A program made the translations under genes and the position numbers. The notes under the pieces were generated by a model. It had not been told where the DNA came from and ran no database searches. It worked only from the letters and a program-made list of their open reading frames with translations. Source: Neotamlana sedimentorum (GTDB lineage Bacteria > Bacteroidota > Bacteroidia > Flavobacteriales > Flavobacteriaceae). From it: a DNA stretch of 64,000 nucleotides. Shown here in pieces: positions 45,527 through 54,571 of the stretch. Within the stretch, counting starts at the first letter, position 1. Each line of letters begins with the position of its first letter. The stretch spans positions 1 to 64,000 of the forward strand of contig NZ_JTDW01000001.1 in the NCBI RefSeq assembly GCF_000943565.1. The letters run 5' to 3'.

Positions 45527-45988
45527 ATGGAATTAAGAAAAAAAATAGATAAAATTTTAGGCAATGCCTTAATAGTCATCATGGGTGTGATGGTTATAAA
45601 TGTACTCTGGCAGGTATTTACCAGATTTGTTATGGGTACACCAAGTTCGTTTACCGACGAGCTAGCACGCTATTTAATGATTTGGTTAGGAATTCTTGGA
45701 GCAGCTTATGTTTCTGGTCGTAATATGCATGTGGCAATCGATGTGTTACCTTTACGATCAAGCAGTAAAACGCAAAAAAAAATTAAACTATTAGTTTATG
45801 TTTTAATAATTGTATTTGCCTTATTAGCTATGGTAATTGGTGGTTCGCGATTGGTTTATATCACGTATATACTCGATCAATTTTCACCGGCTTTACAAAT
45901 GCCTTTGGCCGTGGTTTACGCCGCTATTCCTTTAAGTGGTTTATTAATTATTTATTACAAAGTTTCAGACATTAAAAACATTTTATAG
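45527..45988 (+). CDS. TRAP transporter small permease (DctQ type)
   Basis: 153 residues with four membrane segments (about 12-30, 48-68, 85-105, 125-145). The FVMGTPSSFTDELARYLMIWLGILGAAY stretch is characteristic of DctQ. It is two bases from the dctP stop and three from the dctM start, a tightly packed operon. It forms the membrane part together with DctM. Confidence 0.92.
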   Translation: MELRKKIDKILGNALIVIMGVMVINVLWQVFTRFVMGTPSSFTDELARYLMIWLGILGAAYVSGRNMHVAIDVLPLRSSSKTQKKIKLLVYVLIIVFALLAMVIGGSRLVYITYILDQFSPALQMPLAVVYAAIPLSGLLIIYYKVSDIKNIL

Positions 45989-45990
45989 CC

Positions 45991-47286
45991 ATGGAATATA
46001 TACCAATTATTGTTTTAGTATTAAGTTTTGTTGGGTTATTGGCTATAGGTATGCCAGTGGCTTGGAGTATTGCCATTTCATCGGTTTTAACCATGTTAGC
46101 GAGTATTCCTGCCTTACCTGCATTTACAACCATATCGCAACGTATGGGAACGGGTTTAGATAGTTTTGCTTTACTCGCCATACCGTTTTTTGTGCTCTCG
46201 GGCCAACTTATGAATAAAGGCGGAATTGCCCACCGGTTAATTGCATTTGCCAAAACTCTTGTAGGTTCGTTACCTGGTGGTTTGGCGCTTATAAATGTTA
46301 TTGGAGCTATGCTTATGGGAGCTATTGCAGGTTCTGCAATGGCATCGGCATCGGCTATGGGGAGTATTTTAGGGCCAGAAATGGAAAAAGAAGGATATTC
46401 TAAAGAGTTTGGTGCTGCGGTTAATATTACATCGGCAACCACAGGATTAATTATTCCCCCAAGTAACGTTTTAATTGTTTATTCTTTGGCTAGTGGTGGT
46501 GTATCTATCGCGGCATTATTTTTAGCGGGTTATATTCCTGGTATTTTAACGGGTTTATTTTTAATGATTGTGGCCATGTTTTGGGCTAAAAAGAAAAAAT
46601 ATAAACTCGGAGAAAGAAGCTCGATAAAACAAGTGTTTAAAACATTTATTGATGCTGTACCAAGTTTGTTTTTATTAGTAATTGTAATTGGAGGTATTAT
46701 TACAGGAATTTTTACCGCCACAGAAGCTTCGGCTATTGCGGTTTTATACACCTTGATATTGGGTTTTGCATATAAAGAAATTTCATTTAAATCCTTGCCG
46801 GAAATATTATTAGATTCTTCTGCAACTACAGCTATTGTAATGTTGTTAATTGGTGCTTCCATGAGTATGTCTTGGGTTATGTCTTTCGAAAATATTCCAC
46901 AAAACATTAGCTCACTTTTATTAGGTATAAGCGACAACAAAATCATCATTTTACTTATTATAAACTTACTCCTGTTATTTGTAGGTATTTTTATGGATAT
47001 GACGCCAGCGGTTCTCATATTTACACCAATATTTTTACCGGTTGTAACCGAGTTGGGTATGGATCCCATTCAATTTGGAATTATTATGGTGCTTAATTTA
47101 TGTGTTGGGCTTTGTACACCGCCGGTTGGTTCGGTGCTTTTTGTTGGTGTTGGTGTAGCGCAAACAACCATTCAAAAGGTAATAAAACCTTTAATACCGT
47201 TGTTTTTAGCCATGATTTTTGCACTGTTTTTAGTAACTTACTTTCCGCAGTTAACTTTATGGTTGCCTAAGTTATTCGGATTGTAA
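45991..47286 (+). CDS. TRAP transporter large permease (DctM type)
   Basis: 431 residues with about twelve membrane segments. Family motifs include AIPFFVLSGQLMNKGGIAHRLI, GALMAGS-like GAIAGSAMASASAMGSILGPEM, and NLCVGLCTPPVGSVLFVG near the C terminus. It performs the ion-coupled transport step. It is the last gene of the uronate run; a strong terminator follows at 47334-47363. Confidence 0.95.
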   Translation: MEYIPIIVLVLSFVGLLAIGMPVAWSIAISSVLTMLASIPALPAFTTISQRMGTGLDSFALLAIPFFVLSGQLMNKGGIAHRLIAFAKTLVGSLPGGLALINVIGAMLMGAIAGSAMASASAMGSILGPEMEKEGYSKEFGAAVNITSATTGLIIPPSNVLIVYSLASGGVSIAALFLAGYIPGILTGLFLMIVAMFWAKKKKYKLGERSSIKQVFKTFIDAVPSLFLLVIVIGGIITGIFTATEASAIAVLYTLILGFAYKEISFKSLPEILLDSSATTAIVMLLIGASMSMSWVMSFENIPQNISSLLLGISDNKIIILLIINLLLLFVGIFMDMTPAVLIFTPIFLPVVTELGMDPIQFGIIMVLNLCVGLCTPPVGSVLFVGVGVAQTTIQKVIKPLIPLFLAMIFALFLVTYFPQLTLWLPKLFGL

Positions 47287-47333
47287 TAAGCCATTTTAAA
47301 TAAGAATACATTTTCTGTAAGAAATAAAAATAT

Positions 47334-47363
47334 AACCGACTTAAGCTTTTAAGTCGGTTTTTT
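47334..47363 (+). terminator. Terminator after the TRAP operon
   Basis: AACCGACTTAA (47334-47344) pairs perfectly with TTAAGTCGGTT (47349-47359) around GCTT, followed by T residues. Confidence 0.9.
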
Positions 47364-47375
47364 AATATTAATATT

Positions 47376-47762
47376 ATGTTCAAAAATTTAACAAATAAAG
47401 GTCTTGCGGTAGCATTATTACAGTTATCGTTTGGAATTAATTACTTTTTTCATGGCGTTGTTAGGTTGCCAAAGCTTAGTAAATTTGTAGCAGGAATGCA
47501 GGCTGGTTTTTCCGAAACACTGTTACCAGAACTATTTGTTACGCCATTGGCTTACATTATTCCGTTTGCCGAAATAGCTATTGGTGTCTTATTAATAATT
47601 AACAAGTTTGCAAAACAAACGATTATTGCGGCTTTTGTTTTAATGAATATTTTAGTTGTTGGCTCTTGCTTTGCCGAAAATTGGGCTAATGTTGGACTTC
47701 AAACAACTTATATTGGATTTTTATTTTTATTGCTTTTCTTTTTAAATGAAAAAGAAGCTTAA
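47376..47762 (+). CDS. DoxX-like small membrane protein
   Basis: 128 residues with four membrane segments (about 10-27, 55-75, 80-100, 105-123). The layout and stretch LAYIIPFAEIAIGVLLIINKFAKQ fit the DoxX/DoxD-like family of quinone-linked or uncharacterised membrane proteins. I see no redox cysteine pair. It follows the TRAP terminator by 12 bases, so it needs its own promoter or read-through. It is convergent with the AraC-type gene, two bases apart. Confidence 0.7.
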   Translation: MFKNLTNKGLAVALLQLSFGINYFFHGVVRLPKLSKFVAGMQAGFSETLLPELFVTPLAYIIPFAEIAIGVLLIINKFAKQTIIAAFVLMNILVVGSCFAENWANVGLQTTYIGFLFLLLFFLNEKEA

Positions 47763-47764
47763 TT

Positions 47765-48676
47765 TTAATTCATTCTATATTTTTCGCGGTATGCTTTTGG
47801 GCTAATGCCGGCCTTCTTTTTAAATAATCTTGAAAAGTACGGCGGATATTCAAAGCCTAATTCAAAAGCAACTTCGGCTATGGTTTTACTTGGGTTTAGC
47901 AACCTATTTTTAGCTTCATCAATTAAATAAAGCTGTAAATGTTCGGTCGATGTTTTTCCGGTTTCCTTTTTAAGTGTGTCGCTTAAATAACGCTGTGAAA
48001 CCGATAATTTATGCGCGATTTGTTCTATACTTGGAATACCGTTTTCTTGAATTTCACCCGAATCAAAATAAATAGATAGTTGCTTATTAAACTGTTCAAG
48101 TAAGTCGTTTGATAGTTCTTTGCGGTTTAAAAACTGCCTTTCGTAAAAGCGATTGGCATATTTTAATAACGTGCTTAACTGCGAAATAATAATGTCTTTA
48201 CTAAATTCGTCTTGATTGTTTTGGTATTCAATATCAATATTTTCTACAATTGATTCTATTTGTTTTTCTTCCTTTGGTGATAAATGAAGCGCCTCGTTTG
48301 CAGCGTAAGAAAAGAAACTATATTTTTTAATTTGATGTGCTAATTCTGTGCCTTTTAAAAAATCTTCATGAAAATTTATTGAAAACCCTTTTTGGTTGTA
48401 AACCACACTGTCGTCCCATTGCATCACTTGCCTTGGTGCAATAAAAATTAAAGCACCGTTGGTAAAATCGTATTTGGTTCGTCCATAATTTAAATCGCCT
48501 TTTACAATTTTTTTTAAGCTAATAGAATAGCAATCGTTGGTAATAGGAGGTGAACTTTCTTTTGGGCAAGGTAAAAAACCACCGCCCGATGCCGTAAATA
48601 CACTAAACATAGGATGTTCTGGTCGTGGTAATTCCAGATAATCTAAATAAGCCGATAGTGTTTTAAAATGTTGCAT
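47765..48676 (-). CDS. AraC-family transcriptional regulator
   Basis: 303 residues. The C-terminal ~100 residues contain the two AraC helix-turn-helix units: SIEQIAHKLSVSQRYLSDTLKKETGKTSTEHLQ and TIAEVAFELGFEYPPYFSRLFKKKAGISPKAYR. The N-terminal ~190 residues would be the cupin-like sensing domain. It is the last gene of a three-gene minus-strand unit with an SDR and a membrane protein, one base from the latter. It probably regulates that unit; the signal is unknown. Confidence 0.9.
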   Translation of the reverse strand: MQHFKTLSAYLDYLELPRPEHPMFSVFTASGGGFLPCPKESSPPITNDCYSISLKKIVKGDLNYGRTKYDFTNGALIFIAPRQVMQWDDSVVYNQKGFSINFHEDFLKGTELAHQIKKYSFFSYAANEALHLSPKEEKQIESIVENIDIEYQNNQDEFSKDIIISQLSTLLKYANRFYERQFLNRKELSNDLLEQFNKQLSIYFDSGEIQENGIPSIEQIAHKLSVSQRYLSDTLKKETGKTSTEHLQLYLIDEAKNRLLNPSKTIAEVAFELGFEYPPYFSRLFKKKAGISPKAYREKYRMN

Positions 48677-48677
48677 A

Positions 48678-49190
48678 TTAATTTTTAAGTTGGTTTTTAA
48701 CGGCGATTAATTGTTTGTTATAAGCATCGATTCTGCCATGTGCGGTGCCATCAATTAATAAAATAACTACAAGCATTGCAATAGTTGTAATCATACTTGC
48801 TCGCCAAATAGGAGTTTTTAAAAATATAATTAACAAGGCACATGTTGCTATAATTATTGGTATGGTAGTAAACACTACGTTTTTATATTCTTTTAAAGTG
48901 CTTTCGGCACGCTCAAGCTCTGCTTCAACAAAAGTAACAGCGTTGTTATTATAGGCTTCTTCAAATTGTTTTATTCTAGATTTGTTGGTGTAAAACAACC
49001 CAAGGCCAATAGTTAAAAGTAAGACACCAGCAACTAAGGTTGGTATTATGTAAGCTTTAGCAATTTCGGTTTTTCCTAATTGCCAAAAACCAACACTTGC
49101 AATTAGAAATAAAATGGCGAAAATTATAAAAAATCGGGTAGAGAACACTTCGGCTTTTGCCCAATCGGTTGCTATTTTTAAAATATCCAT
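48678..49190 (-). CDS. Four-helix membrane protein of unknown function
   Basis: 170 residues with hydrophobic segments at about 19-37, 49-69, 107-125 and 131-147. A charged helix (FEEAYNNNAVTFVEAELERAESTLKEYKN) sits between segments two and three. I recognise no family. It is 26 bases after the SDR stop and one base before the AraC-type gene, so it is most likely co-expressed with both. Confidence 0.7.
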   Translation of the reverse strand: MDILKIATDWAKAEVFSTRFFIIFAILFLIASVGFWQLGKTEIAKAYIIPTLVAGVLLLTIGLGLFYTNKSRIKQFEEAYNNNAVTFVEAELERAESTLKEYKNVVFTTIPIIIATCALLIIFLKTPIWRASMITTIAMLVVILLIDGTAHGRIDAYNKQLIAVKNQLKN

Positions 49191-49216
49191 AATTTAAGTT
49201 ATTGGTTTATTCAAAT

Positions 49217-50170
49217 TTAAACATTCCATTTTATTCTCACAGCGTCTTCAGAAACGCTCCAAAGTTTTTGCATTACAGCTTTGTCTTTGGCGTGTGGTTC
49301 TAATTTGCATTCACCAACTGGTCCTGTCCAGTAATTTTTTCCTGTTGGCCCGTAAAACCCTGCTTGATCTAAATCGGGTTCGGTAGCACACATTAATTCT
49401 GGGTATGCGCCTTTTTCTGCCGATTGTACCATAGGTGTTAACTTCATAATTTGCCAAACAAAACGAGTTAATAAACTACCGCTGGTTTTAATTAACGATG
49501 TGCTTGAAGCCCCAGGGTGACAAGCATACGTTTTTACATTGGTTTTTCCTGCTTGTTTTAATTTATCTTGTAGTTGGTAAGCCGTCATTATTTGCGCTAA
49601 TTTACTCTGGCTATAGACACCGTTTGGATTATAGTTTTTATCCCAGTTTAAATCGTTGAACTGAATGGTTTTTATTCCTAAGTTATAACCCATACTGCCA
49701 ACAGTTACAATGCGCCCGTTTGAGGCTTCAATTCTAGGAAAAAGTAATGCTTGTAACAAAAAATTGCTATAATGGTTTACTCCCATTTGGCTTTCTACAC
49801 CATCAACCGTAAAGGTTTGTTTAGGCACTTGTGCAATGGCAGCATTTAGCATTAAGGCATCTATTTGTGGTACGGTTTTAAGCACTTCTGCAGCGGCTTC
49901 TTTTACCGATGCTTGCGATGCTAAATCCATGCGAATATTAGTAACATTAATGGTATTACCAAGTTCGTGTTTTAAGGTGGCTATTGTAGCTTCTGCTTTT
50001 TGCACATTACGGTTAAGCATCACTACTTTTGCGCCTTTAGATAGTAATATTTTTGCAGCTTCAAAACCGGTACCGCTGGTTGTACCAGTTATAACAAATG
50101 TTTTGCCGTTTAAGTCTTTTATTCTGTTGGGTGTCCACCCTTTTTTTCCAAATTTAGTTGTACTCATCAT
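49217..50170 (-). CDS. SDR-family oxidoreductase (retinol dehydrogenase/protochlorophyllide reductase-like)
   Basis: 317 residues. NAD(P)-binding TGTTSGTGFEAAKILLSKGAKV near residue 31, LMLNAAIAQ, and the catalytic YSQSKLA (Tyr-x-x-x-Lys). A long insert around 225-290 and the C-terminal extension resemble the light-dependent protochlorophyllide reductase/WW-domain oxidoreductase group of SDRs. The substrate is unknown and photosynthesis is not implied. First gene of the unit with the membrane protein and AraC regulator. Confidence 0.88.
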   Translation of the reverse strand: MMSTTKFGKKGWTPNRIKDLNGKTFVITGTTSGTGFEAAKILLSKGAKVVMLNRNVQKAEATIATLKHELGNTINVTNIRMDLASQASVKEAAAEVLKTVPQIDALMLNAAIAQVPKQTFTVDGVESQMGVNHYSNFLLQALLFPRIEASNGRIVTVGSMGYNLGIKTIQFNDLNWDKNYNPNGVYSQSKLAQIMTAYQLQDKLKQAGKTNVKTYACHPGASSTSLIKTSGSLLTRFVWQIMKLTPMVQSAEKGAYPELMCATEPDLDQAGFYGPTGKNYWTGPVGECKLEPHAKDKAVMQKLWSVSEDAVRIKWNV

Positions 50171-50200
50171 CTAATGTTTTAATGATTTAAAATAATAGTA

Positions 50201-50208
50201 CAAAGGTA
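50201..50208 (-). promoter_or_regulatory. -7 element candidate for the SDR unit
   Basis: Read on the minus strand it is TACCTTTG, matching TAnnTTTG, 31 bases before the ATG at 50170. It overlaps the palindrome AAGGTAACCTT (50203-50213), a possible binding site. No clear -33 element. Confidence 0.4.
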
Positions 50209-50277
50209 ACCTTGGAGTAGATGTTGCGACTTACACAATTTTTCGAATTTTGTATACTTTTTGGTTGTTGCGGCTAT

Positions 50278-50302
50278 TTTACAGCGAATTGCGAGCTGTA
50301 AA
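50278..50302 (-). other. Hairpin just after the PepSY-flavodoxin reductase gene
   Basis: TTTACAGC (50278-50285) pairs perfectly with GCTGTAAA (50295-50302), ten bases past the stop of the gene at 50313. It has no T run on the minus strand. It is one of three intergenic hairpins in this operon. Confidence 0.55.
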
Positions 50303-50312
50303 GTAGCATATT

Positions 50313-52496
50313 TTAGTAGCAATCACTTTTAATTTGCTGCTTATTTTGGTAATAACTTAAAGGTTTGTTGTTGTATTTTGTAACAATATCTTCAAGCACA
50401 GCCAGCACACTTTTGTACATGGCAAGCGAGCCACAAACCATAATAATACCATTGCCATATAAAGTTTTTGCAATGGCTTCAGCATCATTTAAAAGAAGAT
50501 CTTGAACGTAATGTTTCTCATTTACACGAGATAATGCTAAGGTAAATGAGCTTAATTTTTCAGATGAAATACATCCATCAATTTGATTTTTATAAAGTTG
50601 AAATGAAGCCTCGGTGCGCAAACCTAAATACAAATGCGTTGTTGTATTTTTATTTTGATTAAGCATGCCTAAAAAAGGAGCAATTCCGGTACCGTTTGCA
50701 ATCATTATAACTTTGGAAGCGTTTTTTGGAAAATGAAATGCTGAATTTTTTACCAAACGCGCTTTTATTTTTTCGTTTACTTCTGAAGCAAATAGAAACC
50801 CAGAGCCTAAACCGTTTTTATGAAGTTTTACACTTAATTGAATGTTACCATTTACTTTTCCAATAGAATATAACCGTTCGCGATGATCGTTTTTTGGGTA
50901 AATAGCAAGCAAATCGCCAGAAGTGAACTTATGATGTGTTTTGGGTTTTAAAGTGAGTAAAAACGTATCGTCGGTATTTGTTTTGGTTTTACTTAAAACC
51001 TTTAATTTTTTAAGTTGTTTGGGTTTTGTAGTTAAAACTTGTTCTTCAATTTTAACAGGAATACCAGAAGCATCGCTCCATTGCGAAGTCCATTGGTTAA
51101 AAGCTTCAACCGATTTATCGTTAATGGTAAAAATAGGTAAAAGTTGTTGGTGCTTTTGCTGAAGTGTTTTATCAACATCCATCGCAAATTTGCAAAAATC
51201 TGGATAAGCCAAAGAGCCCAAACCAACTACCGAAAATTTTAAATTGTCTTTTAAATTTTCAGATTTAAACGTTTTAAAGAATTGATTCGCGTTTGTTGGC
51301 GCTTCACCTTGGCCATAAGTTGCGGTTATTATTACCATTTGTTTGGCTTCGGGGAAATTGGTGAAGTTATTCATTTCGGTAATAAATGCGTTTTCCCCTT
51401 TAGAAATTAGGGCTTTGTAAAAGGCGTTGGCAAAAGTAAAAGTACTTCCGTTTTCCGAGCCAACAAGAATTATAATATCAGCCTTATCGGATTTATATTT
51501 ATTTTTTATACGCGTTTTTCGTCGGTTTAAAGTCATCGCGAAGCCCGAATAAATAAAAAACAGAATGTTTATTGAGGCAATAATTAAAATAACCGACCAT
51601 AAAATACTGCCTTTTCCGGTGTGCAGATTTAAACTTAAGCTGGTAAAAATATTAACTAAGGGTGTTTTAGTTTCACTTAAAACAGTTCCAGTAATTTGAT
51701 TTATAAGAAGTTCTTTAGTTTTAAGTGTTAGCGTAAAATAATCTTCAACATCTGGAGAAAAAGGAAATTCTATAGCTTTTACTTCGGAAAGTGGCGTGTT
51801 TTTAAATACTTCAATTTCAGAAAGTTCAACTTTTGGTGTTTCAGAAATAGCGTCAAAATCAATAGCGTGTTCCGTTTTGTTTTCTGGAAGTAATTGAAAT
51901 TTATCGAGCGATAAATACACACCAGTTGCTGTAATAATTAAAATAGGAATTAGCAACAAACGCCCTAAAACCACATGCCAATATTGGTTGAAATTATCGT
52001 TTACAATTTTGGCAAAAAACTGCTTAATAGCACGTTGGCGTTTTAAAATTAAAACGGTTCCTGTAATGGCAATTAAAAACAATAAAAAGGAGCAAAGCCC
52101 AACAAAAAAACGACCAATACTTTTTAAAAATAACGAACGGTGTAAACTGGTTACCCATTGAAAAAACTTTGAAGGTTTAATTTCTTCACCTAAAAATTGA
52201 GCGGTTTTTGGGTTAAAATAGCCCTCTAAATTATCGCCATCTTCTGTAAAAACTGATGCGATAACAAAATTGTTATCATCAACTTTTATATCAATAATTT
52301 CAGGGTAAGTTGCTTTAAAAATCGCAATGGTTTCAGCAACTGTAATGTTGTTAAGGTTTTCGGTGTTGTAGGGTTGAAGTTGTTCTGAAATAGGTTGAAA
52401 CCCTAGAATTATCCCTGTTACCGAAGCAAGTATTATAAAAACAAAAGAAGATACAGCCAAGGCTAAATGGCTGTATCTCCAAATGGAAATGGTCAT
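50313..52496 (-). CDS. PepSY membrane domain fused to flavodoxin and FAD/NAD(P)H reductase
   Basis: 727 residues. An N-terminal PepSY-type part has four membrane segments (about 11-33, 131-152, 173-196, 297-324) with periplasmic loops. A flavodoxin domain starts at about 342 (IIILVGSENGSTFTFANAFYKAL) and a ferredoxin-NADP reductase-type FAD and NAD module spans about 505-720 (RLYSIGKVNG, NGTGIAPFLGML, ICGSLA-like VCGSLAMYKSV). The last two domains mirror the CysJ sulfite reductase flavoprotein. The whole would carry electrons from NAD(P)H through FAD and FMN to the membrane and periplasm. Encoded with HmuY- and TonB-receptor genes, so reduction of ferric iron or heme is a likely role. Final gene of its operon. 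Confidence 0.9.
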   Translation of the reverse strand: MTISIWRYSHLALAVSSFVFIILASVTGIILGFQPISEQLQPYNTENLNNITVAETIAIFKATYPEIIDIKVDDNNFVIASVFTEDGDNLEGYFNPKTAQFLGEEIKPSKFFQWVTSLHRSLFLKSIGRFFVGLCSFLLFLIAITGTVLILKRQRAIKQFFAKIVNDNFNQYWHVVLGRLLLIPILIITATGVYLSLDKFQLLPENKTEHAIDFDAISETPKVELSEIEVFKNTPLSEVKAIEFPFSPDVEDYFTLTLKTKELLINQITGTVLSETKTPLVNIFTSLSLNLHTGKGSILWSVILIIASINILFFIYSGFAMTLNRRKTRIKNKYKSDKADIIILVGSENGSTFTFANAFYKALISKGENAFITEMNNFTNFPEAKQMVIITATYGQGEAPTNANQFFKTFKSENLKDNLKFSVVGLGSLAYPDFCKFAMDVDKTLQQKHQQLLPIFTINDKSVEAFNQWTSQWSDASGIPVKIEEQVLTTKPKQLKKLKVLSKTKTNTDDTFLLTLKPKTHHKFTSGDLLAIYPKNDHRERLYSIGKVNGNIQLSVKLHKNGLGSGFLFASEVNEKIKARLVKNSAFHFPKNASKVIMIANGTGIAPFLGMLNQNKNTTTHLYLGLRTEASFQLYKNQIDGCISSEKLSSFTLALSRVNEKHYVQDLLLNDAEAIAKTLYGNGIIMVCGSLAMYKSVLAVLEDIVTKYNNKPLSYYQNKQQIKSDCY

Positions 52497-52525
52497 ATCT
52501 TAATGTTTTAAGACTTATTTTTTGC

Positions 52526-52553
52526 GTTTGAAGCGATTATGAAGGCTTCAAAC
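52526..52553 (-). other. Intercistronic hairpin between DUF2271 and PepSY-reductase genes
   Basis: GTTTGAAGC (52526-52534) pairs perfectly with GCTTCAAAC (52545-52553). No T run follows on the minus strand. Confidence 0.6.
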
Positions 52554-52564
52554 TTTATAACGAT

Positions 52565-53044
52565 TTAATTAGGCATCATTCGAATGTAGCGAATAAAGCC
52601 TTTGCCTTCGTGTTTTGCTTTAATGTTTGCAGAAGTTAGCTCGAATTGAACATCTTCAACAATGTATTCATCATCTTCAACTGCAGTTTCAAAACGAATA
52701 CTATATCCAGCATCAATTTTAGAATCTTCAATATTTATAACTTCAATAGCACGCTCGCCACCAGCAATAGTTTCACCAGTAATAGCATCTATATTGTTAC
52801 GTTTTTTCCCGTAGAATTTCCACCATTCTTCAACGGTGTTAAACCATTCATCATCATCACCTTTTACATATAAGGTTTCGTCGTATTCGCCTTCTGGATT
52901 AATAAGCGAAATAACTACGTAAGCACCATGACCTGTATAATTTGTCATTTGAATCATGCACTTGTATTTTGTAGATTCTGATGTTGTAAAAGCGACTAAG
53001 CTTAGCAATATTACACTTAAAAGTGTTATATATTTTAATTTCAT
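52565..53044 (-). CDS. DUF2271-domain periplasmic protein
   Basis: 159 residues with a signal peptide (1-22, ending FTTSE). The rest is a small beta-rich domain fitting DUF2271: YVVISLINPEGEYDETLYVKGDDDEWFNTVEEWWKFYGKK and AITGETIAGGERAI. DUF2271 proteins commonly neighbour PepSY-containing iron reductases and flavodoxin-type genes, as here. No metal-binding motif I can name. It lies between the ankyrin gene and the PepSY fusion in one transcription unit, with hairpins on both sides. Confidence 0.78.
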   Translation of the reverse strand: MKLKYITLLSVILLSLVAFTTSESTKYKCMIQMTNYTGHGAYVVISLINPEGEYDETLYVKGDDDEWFNTVEEWWKFYGKKRNNIDAITGETIAGGERAIEVINIEDSKIDAGYSIRFETAVEDDEYIVEDVQFELTSANIKAKHEGKGFIRYIRMMPN

Positions 53045-53061
53045 ATTCGTGTATTTTTTAA

Positions 53062-53080
53062 GATCCTGAAACGCTCAGGA
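53062..53080 (-). other. Intercistronic hairpin between ankyrin and DUF2271 genes
   Basis: ATCCTGA (53062-53068) pairs with TCAGGAT (53074-53080) around AACGC. It resembles the GTCATCCTGAGCG-type hairpins that I recall as dispersed in Flavobacteriaceae intergenic DNA; this needs a search to confirm. No T run on the minus strand. Confidence 0.55.
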
Positions 53081-53094
53081 TGACTATATTTTAG

Positions 53095-54570
53095 TTATTT
53101 TAAAAAGTCTACAGAAACGTTATTCGCTTTAAGTAATTCGTTTTCTTGAGCTAAATCGAAGGCCGTTTCTTCAAAATTGGTAGTAGCAGTTTTGTTTGCC
53201 CCGTTTTTAATTAAATATTTTAAAATTTTATCGTCTTTAGCTTTCATTGCAGCTAAAAGTAAAGCCGTGTTACCTTCACTGTTTTTAGCGTTTATATCTT
53301 GATTAAATTCTGAAGCTAATTTAAGTAACTTAAAACTATTTTTTTCGATAGCAAAATGGTACCAAGTGTTACCATTTTTTTGTGGTGTACTTAAGTTGTA
53401 ACCTAATGTTTTTAAGGTTTCTAATTTTTCAGTGAAATCTTTTTCAGAACGCTTTGAGTAGTTACTAACTAAATAATATGAAAGGTTATTTCCTTTATTA
53501 TCGGTAGCATTTAAATCGGCCTTGTTTTCAGCTAAAAAAGTAACCACATCAGCTTTGTTAGATCGCACAGCAAGCATAAGTGCAGTTTCGCCGTTTTTGT
53601 TTTTTAAGTTGATATCTTTTACGTTTTTATAAAGCGCTTTAACAACACTTAAATCGTTTCTATTAACCGCATTTAAAAATGGCGTATTACCATGTTTGTC
53701 TGTAGCGTTAACACTTAAACCTTTACTTATTAAATAGTTTATAACGTTTACATCTTTGCTACGAGCTGCTGCAATGTGTAAAGGAGTTTGGTTGTCGTGG
53801 TTTGTAGTATTTGGGTTTAAACCTTGGGCTTCTAAATATTTAAAAACACTAACGTCGTTAAAAGAGCGTCTTTGTCCCATGGCAGCAAAAGTAAAAGCTT
53901 GGTCGTTACCTTTTATTCCTTTAGCCATAAGTTTATCTAAAAGTTTGGTGTTACCAGTTCTTGCAACATAGTTAAATGCGCCGTTTCCGTTAGCATCAAC
54001 ATCAGAAAGACTTAAACCTTTTGAAGTAAAGTACTCGGTAAGCTTAAAATCTTCATCTTTAGTAATAGCTAATAATAGGGCATTTGCCCCATCGTGATTA
54101 ACATCTTCTTTTAAATTTGCGCCTTTGGCTATAAGTAAATCGTAAACTTTTGTGTTTGTTACACCAGTGTTTGCTGCAAAATTTAACGGTGTGTAGTCGT
54201 GATCATCTCTAATATCGGTTTTTGCTCCGTTTTCAAGCAAGTAGCTCATAAATTTATCGTTACCACTGTAGGCTGCCCAAAATAAATAGGTTCTGCCATC
54301 GTGTGTTAGTTTATTAATGCTATTACCTTCTTGTTGTTGCATAAACACCAAAGTTTCGTAAGGTGCTTTTTGTAAAATAGCATAAACTAAACCATCAAAA
54401 TGGGCTTGGTTGGCTTCTGTAGGATTATTGCCTTCAGCTATTTTAGTTTTTACTGTTTTTATGGTTGGCTTTGTATCCCAAAATTCGCGTTTTAAAAATA
54501 TGTTGTCCTGCGAAAAGCTTTGTACAGTTACTAAAAGTAGTAAAGCTAAAAGTGATAATGTTTTTTTCAT
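53095..54570 (-). CDS. Periplasmic ankyrin-repeat protein
   Basis: 491 residues with a signal peptide (1-21, ending SFSQ). Almost the whole mature protein is ankyrin repeats of ~33 residues, about twelve copies (DGRTYLFWAAYSGNDKFMSYLLENGAKTD, HDYTPLNFAANTG, HDNQTPLHIAAARSKDVNVINYLISKGLSV, KNGETALMLAVRSNKADVVTFLAENKADL). Such arrays bind proteins or ligands. Its export to the periplasm or outer membrane, two bases after the DUF6607 gene, marks it as a scaffold or binding partner in the heme/iron cluster. Confidence 0.9.
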   Translation of the reverse strand: MKKTLSLLALLLLVTVQSFSQDNIFLKREFWDTKPTIKTVKTKIAEGNNPTEANQAHFDGLVYAILQKAPYETLVFMQQQEGNSINKLTHDGRTYLFWAAYSGNDKFMSYLLENGAKTDIRDDHDYTPLNFAANTGVTNTKVYDLLIAKGANLKEDVNHDGANALLLAITKDEDFKLTEYFTSKGLSLSDVDANGNGAFNYVARTGNTKLLDKLMAKGIKGNDQAFTFAAMGQRRSFNDVSVFKYLEAQGLNPNTTNHDNQTPLHIAAARSKDVNVINYLISKGLSVNATDKHGNTPFLNAVNRNDLSVVKALYKNVKDINLKNKNGETALMLAVRSNKADVVTFLAENKADLNATDNKGNNLSYYLVSNYSKRSEKDFTEKLETLKTLGYNLSTPQKNGNTWYHFAIEKNSFKLLKLASEFNQDINAKNSEGNTALLLAAMKAKDDKILKYLIKNGANKTATTNFEETAFDLAQENELLKANNVSVDFLK

Positions 54571-54571
54571 C

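Noticed and set aside
45972-46442. 156-codon minus-strand frame inside dctM
   Set aside because: Also an antisense shadow of the TRAP permease.
46530-47069. 179-codon minus-strand frame inside dctM
   Set aside because: Antisense shadow of a hydrophobic permease gene; composition reflects the complementary codons.
50278-50302. Hairpin as a rho-independent terminator
   Set aside because: The stem is perfect but no T run follows on the transcribed strand, so I list it only as a hairpin.
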